Below, in pieces: positions 1 through 7,699 of a stretch of DNA of 64,000 nucleotides; the stretch's first letter is position 1, and every line of letters begins with the position of its first letter. The notes below the pieces were generated by a model, which saw only the letters and a list, made by a program, of their open reading frames with translations, was not told the DNA's origin and did no database searches. Source of the DNA: Cryobacterium sp. SO2 (GTDB lineage: Bacteria; Actinomycetota; Actinomycetes; Actinomycetales; Microbacteriaceae); the NCBI RefSeq assembly GCF_026151165.2, contig NZ_CP117849.1:1550001-1614000 (forward strand), written 5' to 3'. The position numbers and the translations under genes were made by a program.

Positions 1-2
1 CC

Positions 3-290
3 CGCGCCGTGCGAGACGTCGCATCGGGGCTGGCCGATTCGGGTCTGGAGACGCTGCCCGTGTCTCGGCTGGCCTTCATCGGCATCCGGGTGAGCCAGCG
101 GGTGATGCTCGACGGGCACCGAGTAGACGGGCTCATCGGCGAGCGACTGGTATTGCAGATCGATGGATTCAGTTTCCACTCCACCGCTGAGCAGCGACGG
201 GCGGACATCGCTCACGATCGCCTCCTAACCGTGCGACCGTCTTGGGGGGTGCGTGCGGGGCGGATGCGTGCGGCGCGGTCGGCTGTCTAG
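3..290 (+). pseudogene. DUF559-type endonuclease-like protein, 5'-partial and 3'-degraded
   Basis: The frame is open to the left window edge, so the gene begins outside. The segment RVDGLIGERLVLQIDGF followed by an Ala-His-Asp motif matches the core of DUF559 proteins (restriction-endonuclease-like fold, Vsr/REase superfamily), where the Asp and Gln-Ile-Asp residues form the presumed metal site. In the family about 40 further residues of beta-strand and helix normally follow the Ala-His-Asp; here they are replaced by a short Arg/Gly-rich tail that ends at a stop at 288-290. The C-terminus therefore looks lost, and a pseudogene is likely. Function in the family is unknown; it is often annotated as a type IV toxin-antitoxin-associated protein. 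Confidence 0.5.
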
Positions 291-299
291 GCTGTAGCC

Positions 300-1007
300 A
301 TGGCCACAGTCATCCTCGTGCGGCACGGCCGCACCACCGCCAACGCCTCTGGCCTACTCGCCGGCCGTACCGCCGGAGTGCTGCTCGATGAGATCGGCCG
401 TGATCAGGCCGCGTCCGCAGGCTCCCGGCTGGCCGCGGTGCCGCTGGTGGGCGTGGTGTCCAGCCCGCTCGAGCGCTGCCGGCAGACCGCGCAGCTGATC
501 CTCGACCTGCAGACGGGCTCCCCGGTGACGCCGGTGGAGGACGACCTCACCGAATGCGACTACGGCGACTGGCAGGGCCGCACCCTCAGCGACCTCGCCA
601 CCGAAGCGCTCTGGCCCGTCGTGCAGACCCAGCCGTCCGCCGTCACCTTCCCCAACGGTGAGGCGATGGCCACCATGCAGTCTCGCTCGGTCGCCGCGAT
701 CCGCCGGCACGACGCGGCCTTCGAGGCGCAGCACGGGCCGGGAGCGGTGTGGGTGGCGGTGAGCCACGGGGACATCATCAAGTCGATCCTGGCGGATGCG
801 CTCGGCATGCACCTGGACCTGTTCCAGCGCATCAACGTGGGCCCGGCATCCGTCTCGATCGTGCGTTACGGCAATAGCCGGCCCACAGTGCACGCCACGA
901 ACACCGACGCCGGCGACCTCTCCTGGCTCGCCGCCGCGGGCCCGGCGGCCGACGCGCCGGTCGGCGGTGGTGCCGGACATCAGCCGCAGCACGCCGCGCG
1001 CGCCTAA
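300..1007 (+). CDS. Histidine phosphatase family protein (MSMEG_4193-type putative phosphomutase)
   Basis: A 235-residue cytosolic protein. The N-terminal LVRHGRT motif (residues 6-12) carries the catalytic His of the histidine phosphatase superfamily; SSPLERCRQTA (about 54-64) and the later SHGD motif (about 154-157) supply the second Arg and His. It is probably the first gene of a three-gene run with the DUF3090 and SCO1664-family genes, 9 bp and then 4-bp overlap apart. From memory, these three families travel together in actinobacteria, often near mshC of mycothiol synthesis, but mshC is not in this window. The phosphomutase label is by homology; a phosphatase acting on a small phosphoester is equally possible. 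The C-terminal 25 residues are Ala/Gly rich and probably disordered. Confidence 0.88.
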   Translation: MATVILVRHGRTTANASGLLAGRTAGVLLDEIGRDQAASAGSRLAAVPLVGVVSSPLERCRQTAQLILDLQTGSPVTPVEDDLTECDYGDWQGRTLSDLATEALWPVVQTQPSAVTFPNGEAMATMQSRSVAAIRRHDAAFEAQHGPGAVWVAVSHGDIIKSILADALGMHLDLFQRINVGPASVSIVRYGNSRPTVHATNTDAGDLSWLAAAGPAADAPVGGGAGHQPQHAARA

Positions 1008-1016
1008 AATACCTCC

Positions 1017-1559
1017 ATGCCTACAATCGTCCATGAGTTCGCCTGGCCGGATCGGGTCGTCATCGGCACGGTCGGTCTGCCCGGTTCCCGCACTTTCTAC
1101 CTGCAGGTGCGCACCGGTGCCCGGATCGTCAGCATCGCGCTGGAGAAGCAACAATCGGCGCTGCTCGCGGAGAAGATCGACGAGATCCTCGACCAGCTGA
1201 TCGCCTACGAGGGCAACCCGTTCAGCATCCCCAAGGGCACGCCCATCGAACTCGTCGACAACGACCCGCTTGAGCAACCCGTCGACGAGGAGTTCCGCAC
1301 CGCGGCCATGAGCCTGGGCTGGGACCCGTCGACGGTGCAGGTCGTTCTCGAGGCGCACTGGTACGACGAGGAGAGCCCGGAGTTCGACCCGGAGACGCTC
1401 GAACCGGGGGAGACCCTGGTGGTGCGGATGCCCGTGGGCACCGCGCGGGCGTTCGCCAGGCGCACCCGCGAGGTGGTGGGCGCCGGCCGGCCGCTCTGCC
1501 CGCTCTGCGGCGAGCCCATCGACCCGGACGGGCACACCTGCATCCTCCCCGGCGTGTGA
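1017..1559 (+). CDS. DUF3090 family protein
   Basis: 180 residues, starting at an ATG 9 bp after the phosphomutase stop. The start MPTIVHEFAWPDR and the C-terminal zinc-ribbon-like element CPLCGEPIDPDGHTC (two CxxC/CxxxxxxxC-type cysteine pairs near residues 161-175) are hallmarks of DUF3090. The reaction is unknown. The cysteines suggest structural zinc. It is sandwiched between, and translationally coupled to, the SCO1664-family gene, whose GTG start overlaps this stop codon. The conserved pairing implies a shared cytosolic pathway, which I cannot name with confidence. Confidence 0.9.
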   Translation: MPTIVHEFAWPDRVVIGTVGLPGSRTFYLQVRTGARIVSIALEKQQSALLAEKIDEILDQLIAYEGNPFSIPKGTPIELVDNDPLEQPVDEEFRTAAMSLGWDPSTVQVVLEAHWYDEESPEFDPETLEPGETLVVRMPVGTARAFARRTREVVGAGRPLCPLCGEPIDPDGHTCILPGV

Positions 1560-2329
1560 GCATGCCGGACGCCGACCTCCTCGACGGTGAGCTCGAACTC
1601 ACGGGCCGGATCACGACGGCCTCCAACGCCACCTTCCTCGGCGAGATCGCGGGGGTCACGGTGGTCTACAAACCGATCGCCGGCGAGAACCCGCTCTGGG
1701 ACTTTCCCGATGGCGACCTCGCCAGCCGCGAGGCCGCGGCCTACCTGGTGTCGGAGGCGTTCGGCTGGAACGTGGTGCCGCGCACGTGGCTGCGCGACGG
1801 CCCGATGGGCCCGGGGATGACCCAGCTGTGGCAGGACGCCGACCCCGAGCAGGACGCCGTGGACCTGGTCCCGGCCGAGGAGGTGCCCGCGGACGGCTGG
1901 CGGCAGGTGCTCGAGGGGGAGGACGGGAACAACCGCCGGGTCGCGCTCATCCACGAGGATTCCGCTGCGCTTCGCCGGATGGCCGTGTTCGACATCGTCG
2001 TGAACAACGCCGACCGCAAGGGCGACCACATCCTCGCGATGCCCGACGGGCACAGGCACGGGGTGGACCACGGCCTCACCTTCCACGCCGAGCACAAACT
2101 GCGCACGGTGCTCTGGGGCTGGATCGGCGACGACCTCAGCGACGATGAACTGGCCGGCGTCGACCGGGTGCGCGCCCAGTTGGCCGGTGACCTCGGCGAC
2201 ACCCTCGCCGCGTTGCTCACCCCCGCCGAGCTGGCGGCGCTGGCCGCCCGCTGCGACCGGTTGCGCAGCGAAGGCCGGTTCCCCGGCCCGGAGGGCGAGA
2301 TGCCCGCGGTGCCCTGGCCGCTGTTCTGA
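1556..2329 (+). CDS. SCO1664 family protein (PI3/PI4-kinase-like fold)
   Basis: 257 residues. The GTG start at 1556 overlaps the preceding TGA; an ATG two codons later is the alternative. Motifs fit the family: VVYKPIAGENPLWDF near residue 35 (a nucleotide-binding Lys), IVVNNADRKGDHIL near 143 (catalytic-loop-like Asn-Asp-Arg-Lys) and HGVDHGLTF near 163 (metal-binding Asp). This resembles atypical PI3K/PI4K-like or HipA-like kinases. The substrate is unknown. Third gene of the operon, so it probably acts with the phosphatase-like and DUF3090 proteins. No signal peptide or membrane segment. Confidence 0.85.
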   Translation: MSMPDADLLDGELELTGRITTASNATFLGEIAGVTVVYKPIAGENPLWDFPDGDLASREAAAYLVSEAFGWNVVPRTWLRDGPMGPGMTQLWQDADPEQDAVDLVPAEEVPADGWRQVLEGEDGNNRRVALIHEDSAALRRMAVFDIVVNNADRKGDHILAMPDGHRHGVDHGLTFHAEHKLRTVLWGWIGDDLSDDELAGVDRVRAQLAGDLGDTLAALLTPAELAALAARCDRLRSEGRFPGPEGEMPAVPWPLF

Positions 2330-2397
2330 CGACCCAGTTCTGACGACGGCGGCCGGCGCTGGCTCCAGCCGCACCCGGATCGTGGGACCCTTGGGGT

Positions 2398-2820
2398 ATG
2401 GATCTGGAGGTGTCGCCCGCGCTCACGATTCCGGCGTCGGAACTCGCCTGGCGGTTCTCCCGGTCGTCCGGGCCCGGCGGACAGCACGTCAACACCTCGG
2501 ACAGCCGTGTCGAGGTGTCCTGGAACGTCGCGGAGTCCGCGGTGCTCACGGAGGACCAGCGGGCTTTGCTGCTCAGCCGCCTGGATCGGCGCCTGATCGC
2601 CGGGGTCGTCACGATCGCCGCGTCCGAGCAGCGCTCCCAGCTGCGCAACCGGGAGATCGCGCTCGTGAAGCTCGCCGATCTCGTGACCGCGGGCCTGGCC
2701 CCAGATGCGGCCCGCCGTCGGGTCACCAAACCCACCAAGGGCTCCGGCCGGCGCCACCTCGCGGCCAAGCAGCAGCGCTCCGCCACGAAGCAGCAGCGCC
2801 GGCGGCCCTCCGCCGAGTAG
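2398..2820 (+). CDS. arfB: Alternative ribosome-rescue factor ArfB (YaeJ-type peptidyl-tRNA hydrolase)
   Basis: 140 residues. The GGQ tripeptide of class-I release factors sits at residues 27-29 in SSGPGGQHVNTSDSRVE, and it hydrolyses peptidyl-tRNA on ribosomes stalled without a stop codon. There are no codon-recognition domains, as expected for ArfB, and the C-terminal 35 residues are very basic (Arg/Lys/Gln-rich, with repeated KQQR), the tail that enters the empty mRNA channel. It stands alone between the SCO1664-family gene and a convergent hydrolase. The ATG at 2398 is preceded by TTGGGGT, a weak ribosome-binding site. Confidence 0.92.
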   Translation: MDLEVSPALTIPASELAWRFSRSSGPGGQHVNTSDSRVEVSWNVAESAVLTEDQRALLLSRLDRRLIAGVVTIAASEQRSQLRNREIALVKLADLVTAGLAPDAARRRVTKPTKGSGRRHLAAKQQRSATKQQRRRPSAE

Positions 2821-2869
2821 CCCCCCTCCCCACGGAGCAGGCCCCGGCGGTCGCCCCGGGACGAGGAGT

Positions 2870-3559
2870 TCAGCCCGTCGGCCCGGGCCGAGCCGTCAGG
2901 TCGCTGCCGCGCACGAACTCGGCCACGAGCGGTGCTAGCGAGGCGCCCACCTCGGTGGGCGGGCGCTTGGCGCCCCGCACTTCGAAGGAATGGTTCGCAT
3001 CGTCGATCCACCGCAATGTTGCGCGGGCGCCGATTTTGGCCACCACCGGGCCGAGTTCGGCCGGGCTGCCGAACGGGTCGCGGGTGCCCTGCACGAACAG
3101 CATCGGCAGGTCGATCCCGTAGAGGTGTTCGTCGCGCAGCTTCTCGGGCTTGCCGGGCGGATGCAACGGGTAGCCGAGAAAGACCAGCCCCGCTGCCGGC
3201 ATGCCGGCAGCGACAGCCATCGACGCCATCCGCCCGCCGAAGGACTTGCCGGACGCCCAGACCGGAAGTCCGGGGGAGCGGAGCTCCGCAACCGCCAGGG
3301 CCGCCCGCCACGCGGCAATCGCCGTCGGGGCCCGGTCGGGGAGCTTTCGGCCGGCCTCCCGGTAGGGGAAGTTGAACCGAAGGGTCGCCATCCCCGCCTC
3401 ATTCAGCGCCCGGGTGAACCCGACGAGGAATGGATGGTCGAAGCTCGACCCGGCGCCCGGAGCCACCACGAGCGTGGCACCCGGGTCGGCAGGCCCGGCG
3501 AACACGGCCGACACCTCGCCGTCGCCGACCGTGATGCGGATGTTCTCCGACGAATCCAT
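2870..3559 (-). CDS. Alpha/beta hydrolase family protein (KANL3/TEX30-like)
   Basis: 229 residues from the ATG at 3559, chosen because GAAGGGAG lies 5 bp upstream; a longer in-frame start at 3580 lacks this. The oxyanion-region motif VVAPGAGSSFDHPF (about residues 31-44), the nucleophile elbow GKSFGGRM (about 102-109), an Asp in QGTRDPFG and the His in DDANHSFEV give a complete Ser-Asp-His triad. Cytosolic esterase or hydrolase of unknown substrate. Convergent with arfB and divergent from the DUF1992 gene, with only 35 bp between the two start codons, so their promoters must overlap. Confidence 0.85.
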   Translation of the reverse strand: MDSSENIRITVGDGEVSAVFAGPADPGATLVVAPGAGSSFDHPFLVGFTRALNEAGMATLRFNFPYREAGRKLPDRAPTAIAAWRAALAVAELRSPGLPVWASGKSFGGRMASMAVAAGMPAAGLVFLGYPLHPPGKPEKLRDEHLYGIDLPMLFVQGTRDPFGSPAELGPVVAKIGARATLRWIDDANHSFEVRGAKRPPTEVGASLAPLVAEFVRGSDLTARPGPTG

Positions 3560-3594
3560 CTGTGCTCCCTTCTCGAACAACCTAGGCTGGTTTC

Positions 3595-4200
3595 ATGACT
3601 GGCTCACGCGAACCCAGCGATACCCCGCTGAACGTGGCGCGGTACAAGATCAACCGCGAGATTCCCGCCGCCGACCGTCCGGAGACGACCGAGCCGGACA
3701 CCAACGAGGCCGGTCAGTCGATGATGGATGCCCGCGCCCAGTACGTGGAGATCTCGATCCAGCAGGCGATGCGCCGCGGCGACTTCGACAACCTCCCGGG
3801 CACCGGCAAACCGATCCCGGGGCTCGCCGCCCCGTACGACCCGGACTGGTGGATCCGCCAGAAGATCGAGCGCGAGCAGATCACTGGGCTCGGCCCGCCC
3901 GCGCTCACGCTGCGCTCCGAGGATGCCGGCCTCGACGCCCGCCTGGATGGCGTGTTCTCGGCATCGCAGGTGCGTGACCTCCTGGAGGACTTCAACCGGC
4001 GCGTGATCGAGGCCCGCCGGCAGCTTCGCGGCGGCCCGCCCGTCGTCACCGCGCTGCGGGACGTGGATGCGGAACTGGCGCGCTGGCAGGACCGGCGGGA
4101 GGCAAAGAGGCTCGAACAGGAGGTGGCCCGCGACCGCGAGGCCGCGGCACTGGCGGCGATGACCTGGCGGGAGCGCCGACGGGCCAAGCGCCAACGTTGA
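3595..4200 (+). CDS. DUF1992 (DnaJ-homologue subfamily C member 28-like) protein
   Basis: 201 residues. The diagnostic DUF1992 segment is RGDFDNLPGTGKPIPGL at about residues 60-76, followed by WWIRQKIERE. The rest is highly charged helix, ending in an Arg/Lys-rich tail (WRERRRAKRQR). Its biochemical role is unknown; eukaryotic relatives fuse this domain to a J domain, which is absent here. The TGA stop directly abuts a 65-bp palindromic element that probably ends transcription. Confidence 0.85.
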   Translation: MTGSREPSDTPLNVARYKINREIPAADRPETTEPDTNEAGQSMMDARAQYVEISIQQAMRRGDFDNLPGTGKPIPGLAAPYDPDWWIRQKIEREQITGLGPPALTLRSEDAGLDARLDGVFSASQVRDLLEDFNRRVIEARRQLRGGPPVVTALRDVDAELARWQDRREAKRLEQEVARDREAAALAAMTWRERRRAKRQR

Positions 4201-4265
4201 CCCGCGAGCCGTGAGCAGAACCCCAAAAACCTCGGGTTTTCGGGGCTCATCTCACGGCTCGCGGG
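4201..4265. repeat. Palindromic intergenic element, copy 1 of 3
   Basis: The arms at 4201-4215 (cccgcgagccgtgag) and 4251-4265 are exact reverse complements. An inner stem pairs ACCCC near 4220 with GGGGCT near 4243 around a T-rich loop. Copies 2 (44469-44533) and 3 (core 60321-60381) have the same 61-bp core spacing and sequence frame. It begins right at the stop codon of the DUF1992 gene, so it may act as a terminator or mRNA-stabilising structure; this is inference. Confidence 0.85.
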
Positions 4266-4350
4266 CGTTGGGTGCGCGTTCGCCGCAGAAGGGATACTGT
4301 CGCTGCCACCGCCTCGATCACGGTCGGTGGGCAACGACAGGAGGCCTCGG

Positions 4351-4857
4351 ATGAGTCGGCCCGCACCGGTCAGCCGCCGGTTCCTCGGCGGCTTCGTGAC
4401 CGAGGCATCGGTCTACGGCACGATTCTGGTGAGCGGCATGATCGTGGTCGCCGGCGGCTACGGGGCCACCTCCTGGCAGACGTTCCTCGGGGTGATCGGC
4501 ACTGTCATCGTGTTCTGGGCCGCGCACGTGTACGCCGGCGCACTGGTCGAATACGGCGTGAAGAAGGCGGAGGATCCGAGCATGGGCACCGCCCTGCGGC
4601 TTTCCCTCCGGCACTCCCTGGGGTTTCTCACCTCGGCGGTTCCACCGTCGATCGTGCTGCTGCTCGGGGCGTTGCGCGTCGTGCCCGATGATGTGGCGGT
4701 GTGGACCGCACTGTGGCTGGGCGTGCTCATCCTCGGCGCTCTGGGCTACAGCGCCTTCGCGCTGCGGGGGAGCCCGTGGCCGGTGCGCATCCTCGGCAGT
4801 GTGGGCACGGCCGGCTTGGGGATCGCGATGATCCTGCTGAAGGTGGGCGTGCACTGA
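4351..4857 (+). CDS. Small integral membrane protein of unknown function
   Basis: 168 residues from the ATG at 4351, preceded by a perfect AGGAGG six bases upstream; an upstream GTG at 4327 is less likely. About four hydrophobic helices are visible: around residues 17-38, 43-64, 85-108 and 120-165 (the last probably two short spans). There is a conserved-looking Glu/Tyr loop (YGVKKAEDPS) after helix 2. I do not recognise a named family, though similar short membrane proteins are common in Micrococcales. Convergent with ppk2; nothing suggests its substrate or partner. Confidence 0.75.
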   Translation: MSRPAPVSRRFLGGFVTEASVYGTILVSGMIVVAGGYGATSWQTFLGVIGTVIVFWAAHVYAGALVEYGVKKAEDPSMGTALRLSLRHSLGFLTSAVPPSIVLLLGALRVVPDDVAVWTALWLGVLILGALGYSAFALRGSPWPVRILGSVGTAGLGIAMILLKVGVH

Positions 4858-4950
4858 CCGTGCGGGTCAGCCGTGTACATGCTCACGCCGGCGGATGCGG
4901 CGGATGCGGCGAAGCTGCTGGTCCTGACGTTCTCCTCGGCACGGGGCGAC

Positions 4951-5760
4951 CTAGAACGGGGTGGGAATATGCCGAAGCGTCAGCTTCGGTTCTTGGTAGT
5001 CGCCGGGCTTCTGGCGCTCGGGCAGTTTCACGTCGGGGGTAGGTTCCGGCTCGTAGGGCACCTGGCTGAGCAGATGGCTGATGATGTTGAGGCGACCGCG
5101 CTTCTTGTCGTCGGTGTTGGCGATGTACCAGGGCGCCCCGCCGACATCCGTGGCCTGGAACATGGCGTCCCTGGCCCGGGAGTAGTCGTACCAGCGCCCG
5201 TAGGATTCCACGTCCATCGCCGAAAGCTTCCAGGTCTTGCGGGGATCGTTGATCCGGCTCTCCAACCGCCGGGTCTGCTCCTCTTCGCTCACCTCGAGCC
5301 AGTACTTGACCAGGATGATGCCGGAGTCCACCATTGCCCGCTCCACCAGAGGCGCCATCCGCAGAAAGTCCTCGGTCTGCTTGGGCGTGCAGAAGCCCAT
5401 CACCCGTTCCACTCCGGCCCGGTTGTACCAACTGCGGTCGAAGATCACGACCTCCCCGGCGGCGGGGAAGTGCGCGAGGTAACGCTGGATGTACATCTGG
5501 CTTTTCTCCCGTTCGGTGGGAGAGGGCAGCGCAACCACCCGGAACACCCGGGGACTGACGCGTTCGACGATGCCCTTGATCGTGCCGCCCTTGCCCGCGG
5601 TGTCGCGGCCCTCGAACACTATGCAGAGCTTGGCGCCGGTGCGCTTGACCCACTCCTGCAGGGAGACCAGTTCTCCCTGCAGCGTGGCGAGCTCGGCCTC
5701 GTACTGCTTGCGGCCGAGCTTGCCGCCGTGGGTGGCACCGTTCTTCTTCTTGTCGCTCAC
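4951..5760 (-). CDS. ppk2: Polyphosphate kinase 2
   Basis: 269 residues from the GTG at 5760 (CGGAG about 8 bp upstream); a longer frame to 5904 would run into the neighbouring metallopeptidase gene and has no family resemblance. Walker A is GRDTAGKGG at 51-59, Walker B is VIFDRSWYNRAGVERVMGF near 100-118, and the lid module has DPRKTWKLSAMD near 180. PPK2 transfers phosphate between polyphosphate and nucleotides, typically making GTP or ATP from NDP. The length matches single-domain class I PPK2. The gene lies 31 bp downstream of the metallopeptidase gene on the same strand, so they may be co-transcribed. Confidence 0.93.
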   Translation of the reverse strand: MSDKKKNGATHGGKLGRKQYEAELATLQGELVSLQEWVKRTGAKLCIVFEGRDTAGKGGTIKGIVERVSPRVFRVVALPSPTEREKSQMYIQRYLAHFPAAGEVVIFDRSWYNRAGVERVMGFCTPKQTEDFLRMAPLVERAMVDSGIILVKYWLEVSEEEQTRRLESRINDPRKTWKLSAMDVESYGRWYDYSRARDAMFQATDVGGAPWYIANTDDKKRGRLNIISHLLSQVPYEPEPTPDVKLPERQKPGDYQEPKLTLRHIPTPF

Positions 5761-5791
5761 CGTTGCACTCCGTTCACGTCGAGGCCGAACC

Positions 5792-6682
5792 TCAGTTGAG
5801 GATCGGAATCTCGGGGTAGAAACCGACACATTCCTCCATCGGTATGTCCGAGTCGGTCGTGAATGACGAATTGAACGCGTCCATCCGCTCCGGCATCGTG
5901 CCATGATCGCGTCCGTCCCCTTCCACGGATGCGATCACGGCGAGGACCGCGGTGAGATCGTTGGTGTCGTCCTCGGTCAGGACACCGAGCCCCGCCAGAT
6001 AGGCCATGAACGCTCCGGCACCGCAGTCGGCCTGGTTCTCGAGCCGCACCGATTCCTCGGGAGGGATGGCGTTGCCGTTCGCCTCGGCGATGCTCTGCCA
6101 GATCCCCGCGGCGTTCTGGATGTGATGCGTCACCTCGTGGGCGATCGCCATCGGCAGGGACGCATCGCCGAGCACCTTGTAGTAGTCCCAGACCCTGTCC
6201 TCACCGAGATAGATGTTCTCGGAGCCGACGCAGTACTGAGCGGCCGTGTCGCTGACCTCGCAGCCGGCGGAGTCCTCGCCGACGTACCCCCGGGGAATGA
6301 ACCAGTACGCATTCGGGTGCGGGATGTCTTCGTAGACGGTGTCCAGCCAGGCGTCGACCGACGGCACCACGCAGTTGAGGTACTCGACCATCTCGGTTTC
6401 GGTGAAGGCGCCTTCCAGGTCGCCGTCGACCTGGCAGGTCGCCGAGGTGCTGAGTTCAACCGGCTCGGCGGCGGGCTCGGGGGCCGGGGTCTCCGTGGTC
6501 TCAGGGGTCTCCGTGGTCTCCGCGGACTCGGTGGTGTCGTCGGCCGGCGCCGGCGTCGCGGCCGGCTGGGACGGTTGCGGTTGCGGTTGAGGCTGCTGGG
6601 GCCCCGGCAGCGGGGTGACGAACGTGCAGCCGGCCAGCAGCAGCAGCGTGGTGGCGGTGAGGGCGAACAGGGCCTTGCGCAT
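5792..6682 (-). CDS. Neutral zinc metallopeptidase lipoprotein (YpfJ/PF04228-type)
   Basis: 296 residues. The start at 6682 is supported by GGAGGG seven bases upstream. A lipoprotein signal peptide ends in LLLAGC (Cys19), then a Pro/Gln/Thr/Glu-rich linker runs to about residue 75. The catalytic HEVTHHIQ (182-189) supplies two zinc His and the Glu; RLENQADCGAGAF near 213 is the family's downstream acidic-ligand motif. It is expected to be anchored on the outer face of the membrane; its physiological target is unknown. Paired with ppk2 downstream. Confidence 0.9.
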   Translation of the reverse strand: MRKALFALTATTLLLLAGCTFVTPLPGPQQPQPQPQPSQPAATPAPADDTTESAETTETPETTETPAPEPAAEPVELSTSATCQVDGDLEGAFTETEMVEYLNCVVPSVDAWLDTVYEDIPHPNAYWFIPRGYVGEDSAGCEVSDTAAQYCVGSENIYLGEDRVWDYYKVLGDASLPMAIAHEVTHHIQNAAGIWQSIAEANGNAIPPEESVRLENQADCGAGAFMAYLAGLGVLTEDDTNDLTAVLAVIASVEGDGRDHGTMPERMDAFNSSFTTDSDIPMEECVGFYPEIPILN

Positions 6683-6780
6683 CGCGTTCCCTCCAGGCTG
6701 GGCGACAGCGACCGGCATCCAGGTTGCCCGGCTGCTCGCAGAGCACTGTAGACCCGCTCCCGGAGGGTTGGGAAGACCGG

Positions 6781-7056
6781 GTGGCGGCTCGCTGCGTGCC
6801 GCGCGGCGCTGTGCCGGCGATGCTCGCCAGTATCCAGGAGACCGCGGCGCGGCACGACGTGGTGATCGCGAACATCGCCCACGCCGGCGACGGCAACCTG
6901 CACCCGCTGATCATCGCCCCTGAGGGGGACCTTGAGACTAAGGCGCTGCCCGGCGCAGAGATCGAGCTCGGCCCGCGGGTGCGGCAGATGCACCGGGTGG
7001 TGAAGGATGCCCTGGACCCCGAGCACATCCTCAACCCGGGCAAGGCGTTCAGCTAG
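6781..7056 (+). pseudogene. Remnant of the C-terminus of an FAD-linked oxidase (GlcD/D-lactate dehydrogenase-like)
   Basis: Only about 85-90 C-terminal residues of a normally 450-residue flavoprotein remain. VPRGAVPAMLASIQE, AHAGDGNLHPLI and ALDPEHILNPGKAFS are classic C-terminal motifs of the FAD-oxidase C domain (PF02913). No FAD-binding N-terminal domain is present; upstream sequence belongs to the divergent metallopeptidase promoter region. There is no plausible start or ribosome-binding site. Its stop overlaps the 3' end of the convergent flavodoxin gene by 4 bp. Confidence 0.8.
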
Positions 7057-7538
7057 GAGGCCAGGGCGGCGCCCCACAGCTCGGCGCGGGCCAGCTCGCC
7101 GTCGGCCAGGGGACCGGCGGTACCGCCGACGAGGAAACTCTCCCGGCCGGCGACGGTGGCCGAGTGGCGGCGCAGCCGCTTCTCGATGGCCTTCGCGGCC
7201 GACCCTGAGAAGAACCCGCGGCCGGCGACGGTGTCGAATGTCGCGACCCGGCGACCGGCCTGACCGGGGAGCAGCTCCAGCCACTCGGCGATCCCGGAGC
7301 TCACGGGATGGCCGCCCTTGGCCGCCGCCTGTGCCCGGGACGCGGGCCCGGGCAGTCCCATGTTGTGGGTGGGCGCGCCCAGCAGCAGCAGGTCCACGCC
7401 CTCGGCGGCAGGGGCATCGGCAGAGGCGGCGTCGACAACGGTGACGTCGGCCCCGCGCGACCGGAGCCCGGTGGCGACGGCACCGGCGACCTGGGCGGTA
7501 TTGCCGAAACACGATTCGATGACGATCAGCACGTTCAC
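7053..7538 (-). CDS. Flavodoxin family protein
   Basis: 161 residues, starting at a GTG (7538) with GAGGAG five bases upstream. The FMN-phosphate loop IESCFGNTAQVA lies at about residues 6-17, the central LLLLGAPTHNMG at 50-61, and DTVAGRGFFSGSAA near 108-121. It is a short-chain flavodoxin-like domain that probably binds FMN as an electron carrier or a small reductase. It is monocistronic between an oxidase remnant and the MFS gene; no partner is evident. Confidence 0.85.
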   Translation of the reverse strand: MNVLIVIESCFGNTAQVAGAVATGLRSRGADVTVVDAASADAPAAEGVDLLLLGAPTHNMGLPGPASRAQAAAKGGHPVSSGIAEWLELLPGQAGRRVATFDTVAGRGFFSGSAAKAIEKRLRRHSATVAGRESFLVGGTAGPLADGELARAELWGAALAS

Positions 7539-7699
7539 TACGGCTCCTCGGGTGGGACAGGCCAGATGCGGTGAGCGCGCTGCTCGCCGCGGCGACATCG
7601 CCGGGCCCGTTCCCTACAGGCCCGAGCCTAGCCATCCGCACTGCACGGGTCGATGATTGCTGGTGTGACGGGATTCGGTGAGCCGATCGGACCCGGGTC

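Noticed and set aside
4858..4950. Terminator between the membrane protein and ppk2
   Set aside because: Only a 5-bp TGACC/GGTCA stem is visible, too weak to support.
6724..7056. Intact small protein gene
   Set aside because: Only C-terminal flavooxidase motifs, with no start signal; treated as a remnant.
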